Positions 23,429 through 24,091 of a stretch of 24,091 nucleotides of DNA are shown piece after piece; the first letter of the stretch is position 1; every line of letters starts with the position of its first letter. Origin of the DNA: Spirochaetales bacterium. Its GTDB lineage: Bacteria; Spirochaetota; Spirochaetia; DAHUYW01. The stretch covers positions 1-24,091 of the forward strand of contig DAHUYW010000053.1 of the NCBI GenBank assembly GCA_027306915.1. The letters run 5' to 3'. Position numbers and translations under genes: made by a program. The notes beneath the pieces are model-generated. The model was not told the origin of the DNA, searched no databases, and saw only the letters and a list, made by a program, of their open reading frames with translations.

Positions 23429-24091
23429 ATGGCTGAAGAGTACGACTTTCGAGTGGCATCGCTCGGCGACGCGACAATTCCCTCGCCGATCAAGATGTCG
23501 CCGACCCACGGCAACCATCTCGCGGGATATGTCCACGACGATTGAGCGGATCCTCTACGCCATTCACGTCAGGCCGCAGGACAAGGCTCACACGCCCAGT
23601 TCCGCGGAAATGTTGGAGATCGCCGGTGCGCGGGGAGAGCTCTTCTTTGACCCGAGCCACACCGTCGTCGGAATCGTCGGCTGCGGAGGGCTGTGCCCGG
23701 GCATCAACGACGTCATCCGATCAAGCGTACGCTCGCTGTGGTACCTCTACGGTGTCCGCCGGATTATCGGAATCCGCAATGGCTACAAAGGACTCCTCTC
23801 CGGGAATCGATTCGAGCACATCACGCTCGATCCGGAGGTGGTCGACGACATCCAGCAAGTGGGCGGCACGATCCTCGGGACCTCGCGCGGGGCGGCGAGC
23901 GGACGGGCGAGATCGTCGACACCATCGAGCGGCTGAATCTGACCATCCTCTTAACCATCGGCGGCGACGGGACCGGGAAGGGAGCGGTCGCGATCGCGGA
24001 GGAGCTTGAGCGGCGCGGCGACAAGGTGGCCGTCGTGGGAATCCCGAAGACCATCGACAACGATCTGAGCCTCATTCAAAGGTCCTTCGGT
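23429..24091 (+). pseudogene. 6-phosphofructokinase (plant/trypanosome-like group), frameshifted, 3' end outside window
   Basis: Three frames join into one phosphofructokinase. The first 38 codons (MAEEYDFRVASLGDATIPSP to YVHDD) end at a TGA. An extra T near 23543 would restore YVHDDERILYAI, and the next frame carries VVGIVGCGGLCPGINDVIRS and GYKGLLSG. One G is missing in a run near 23890 (expected TSRGGGERTGE), after which GGDGTGKGA and IPKTIDNDLS continue to the window end. GGDGT favours ATP over pyrophosphate as donor. The two indels cancel each other. They may be real decay or sequence error; an enzyme of central glycolysis argues for error, while the homopolymer context of one fits it. 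No ribosome site is seen at 23429. Confidence 0.8.

Overview
The window is a GC-rich bacterial segment (roughly 60-65% G+C by eye). It starts inside the 3' end of an enolase gene and ends inside a frameshifted 6-phosphofructokinase gene of the plant/trypanosome/spirochaete-like type. The enolase tail and the phosphofructokinase type recall spirochaetes. The ferredoxins, HdrA-like and NifX-like genes and a minimal SufC/SufB pair suggest an anaerobe. This placement is tentative. No rRNA, tRNA, CRISPR array, insertion sequence or phage gene was seen.

Layout. 1-2376: enolase tail, pyruvate kinase and a universal-stress-like gene, probably housekeeping. 2362-6873 (+): a FadH-like old-yellow-enzyme flavoprotein, two small ferredoxins and an MFS transporter. 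6870-11252 (-): arsD, arsA and a broken P-type proton ATPase. 11407-12871 (+): an OsmC protein, then an ArsR-AhpD-FmdB operon. 12995-16171 (-): a second ArsR, then (upstream on the minus strand) a ferredoxin - HdrA-N-like protein - NifX-like - AhpD-like - arsenite/bile-acid type permease - NifX-like operon. 16331-16840 (-): remnant of a cation diffusion facilitator. 16977-24091 (+): sufC - sufB - sufT-like - intact P-type proton ATPase - dihydrolipoamide-dehydrogenase-like flavoprotein - OsmC - phosphofructokinase.

The most striking signal is a recurring promoter. Six intergenic sites carry TTGAC(A/T/G), a 16-17 bp spacer, and a TATATT-like -10 box. In at least three, the -10 box is the exact centre of an inverted repeat TTGGC-N6-GCCA(A/T); the other three carry recognisable variants. 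These sites precede nearly every operon of the central region. Two ArsR-family repressors with the Cys-X-Cys metalloid/thiol sensor motif are encoded among them. The simplest reading is one ArsR-controlled regulon. It would join arsenite efflux (ArsD, ArsA, permease), thiol-redox proteins (OsmC, AhpD, Lpd-like), Fe-S assembly (SufC/SufB/SufT, NifX-like) and low-potential electron carriers (three paralogous ferredoxins, HdrA-like protein, flavoprotein). Arsenite attacks vicinal thiols, lipoamide and Fe-S clusters, so such a regulon would combine export with repair. This functional link is inference; the shared promoter sequence is seen directly.

Several transport genes in the island are broken. 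The ATPase at 6870-8951 has two compensating 1-base indels and two internal deletions. The CDF gene lacks its start and a central block. The phosphofructokinase has two compensating 1-base indels, which could be real decay or sequence error.
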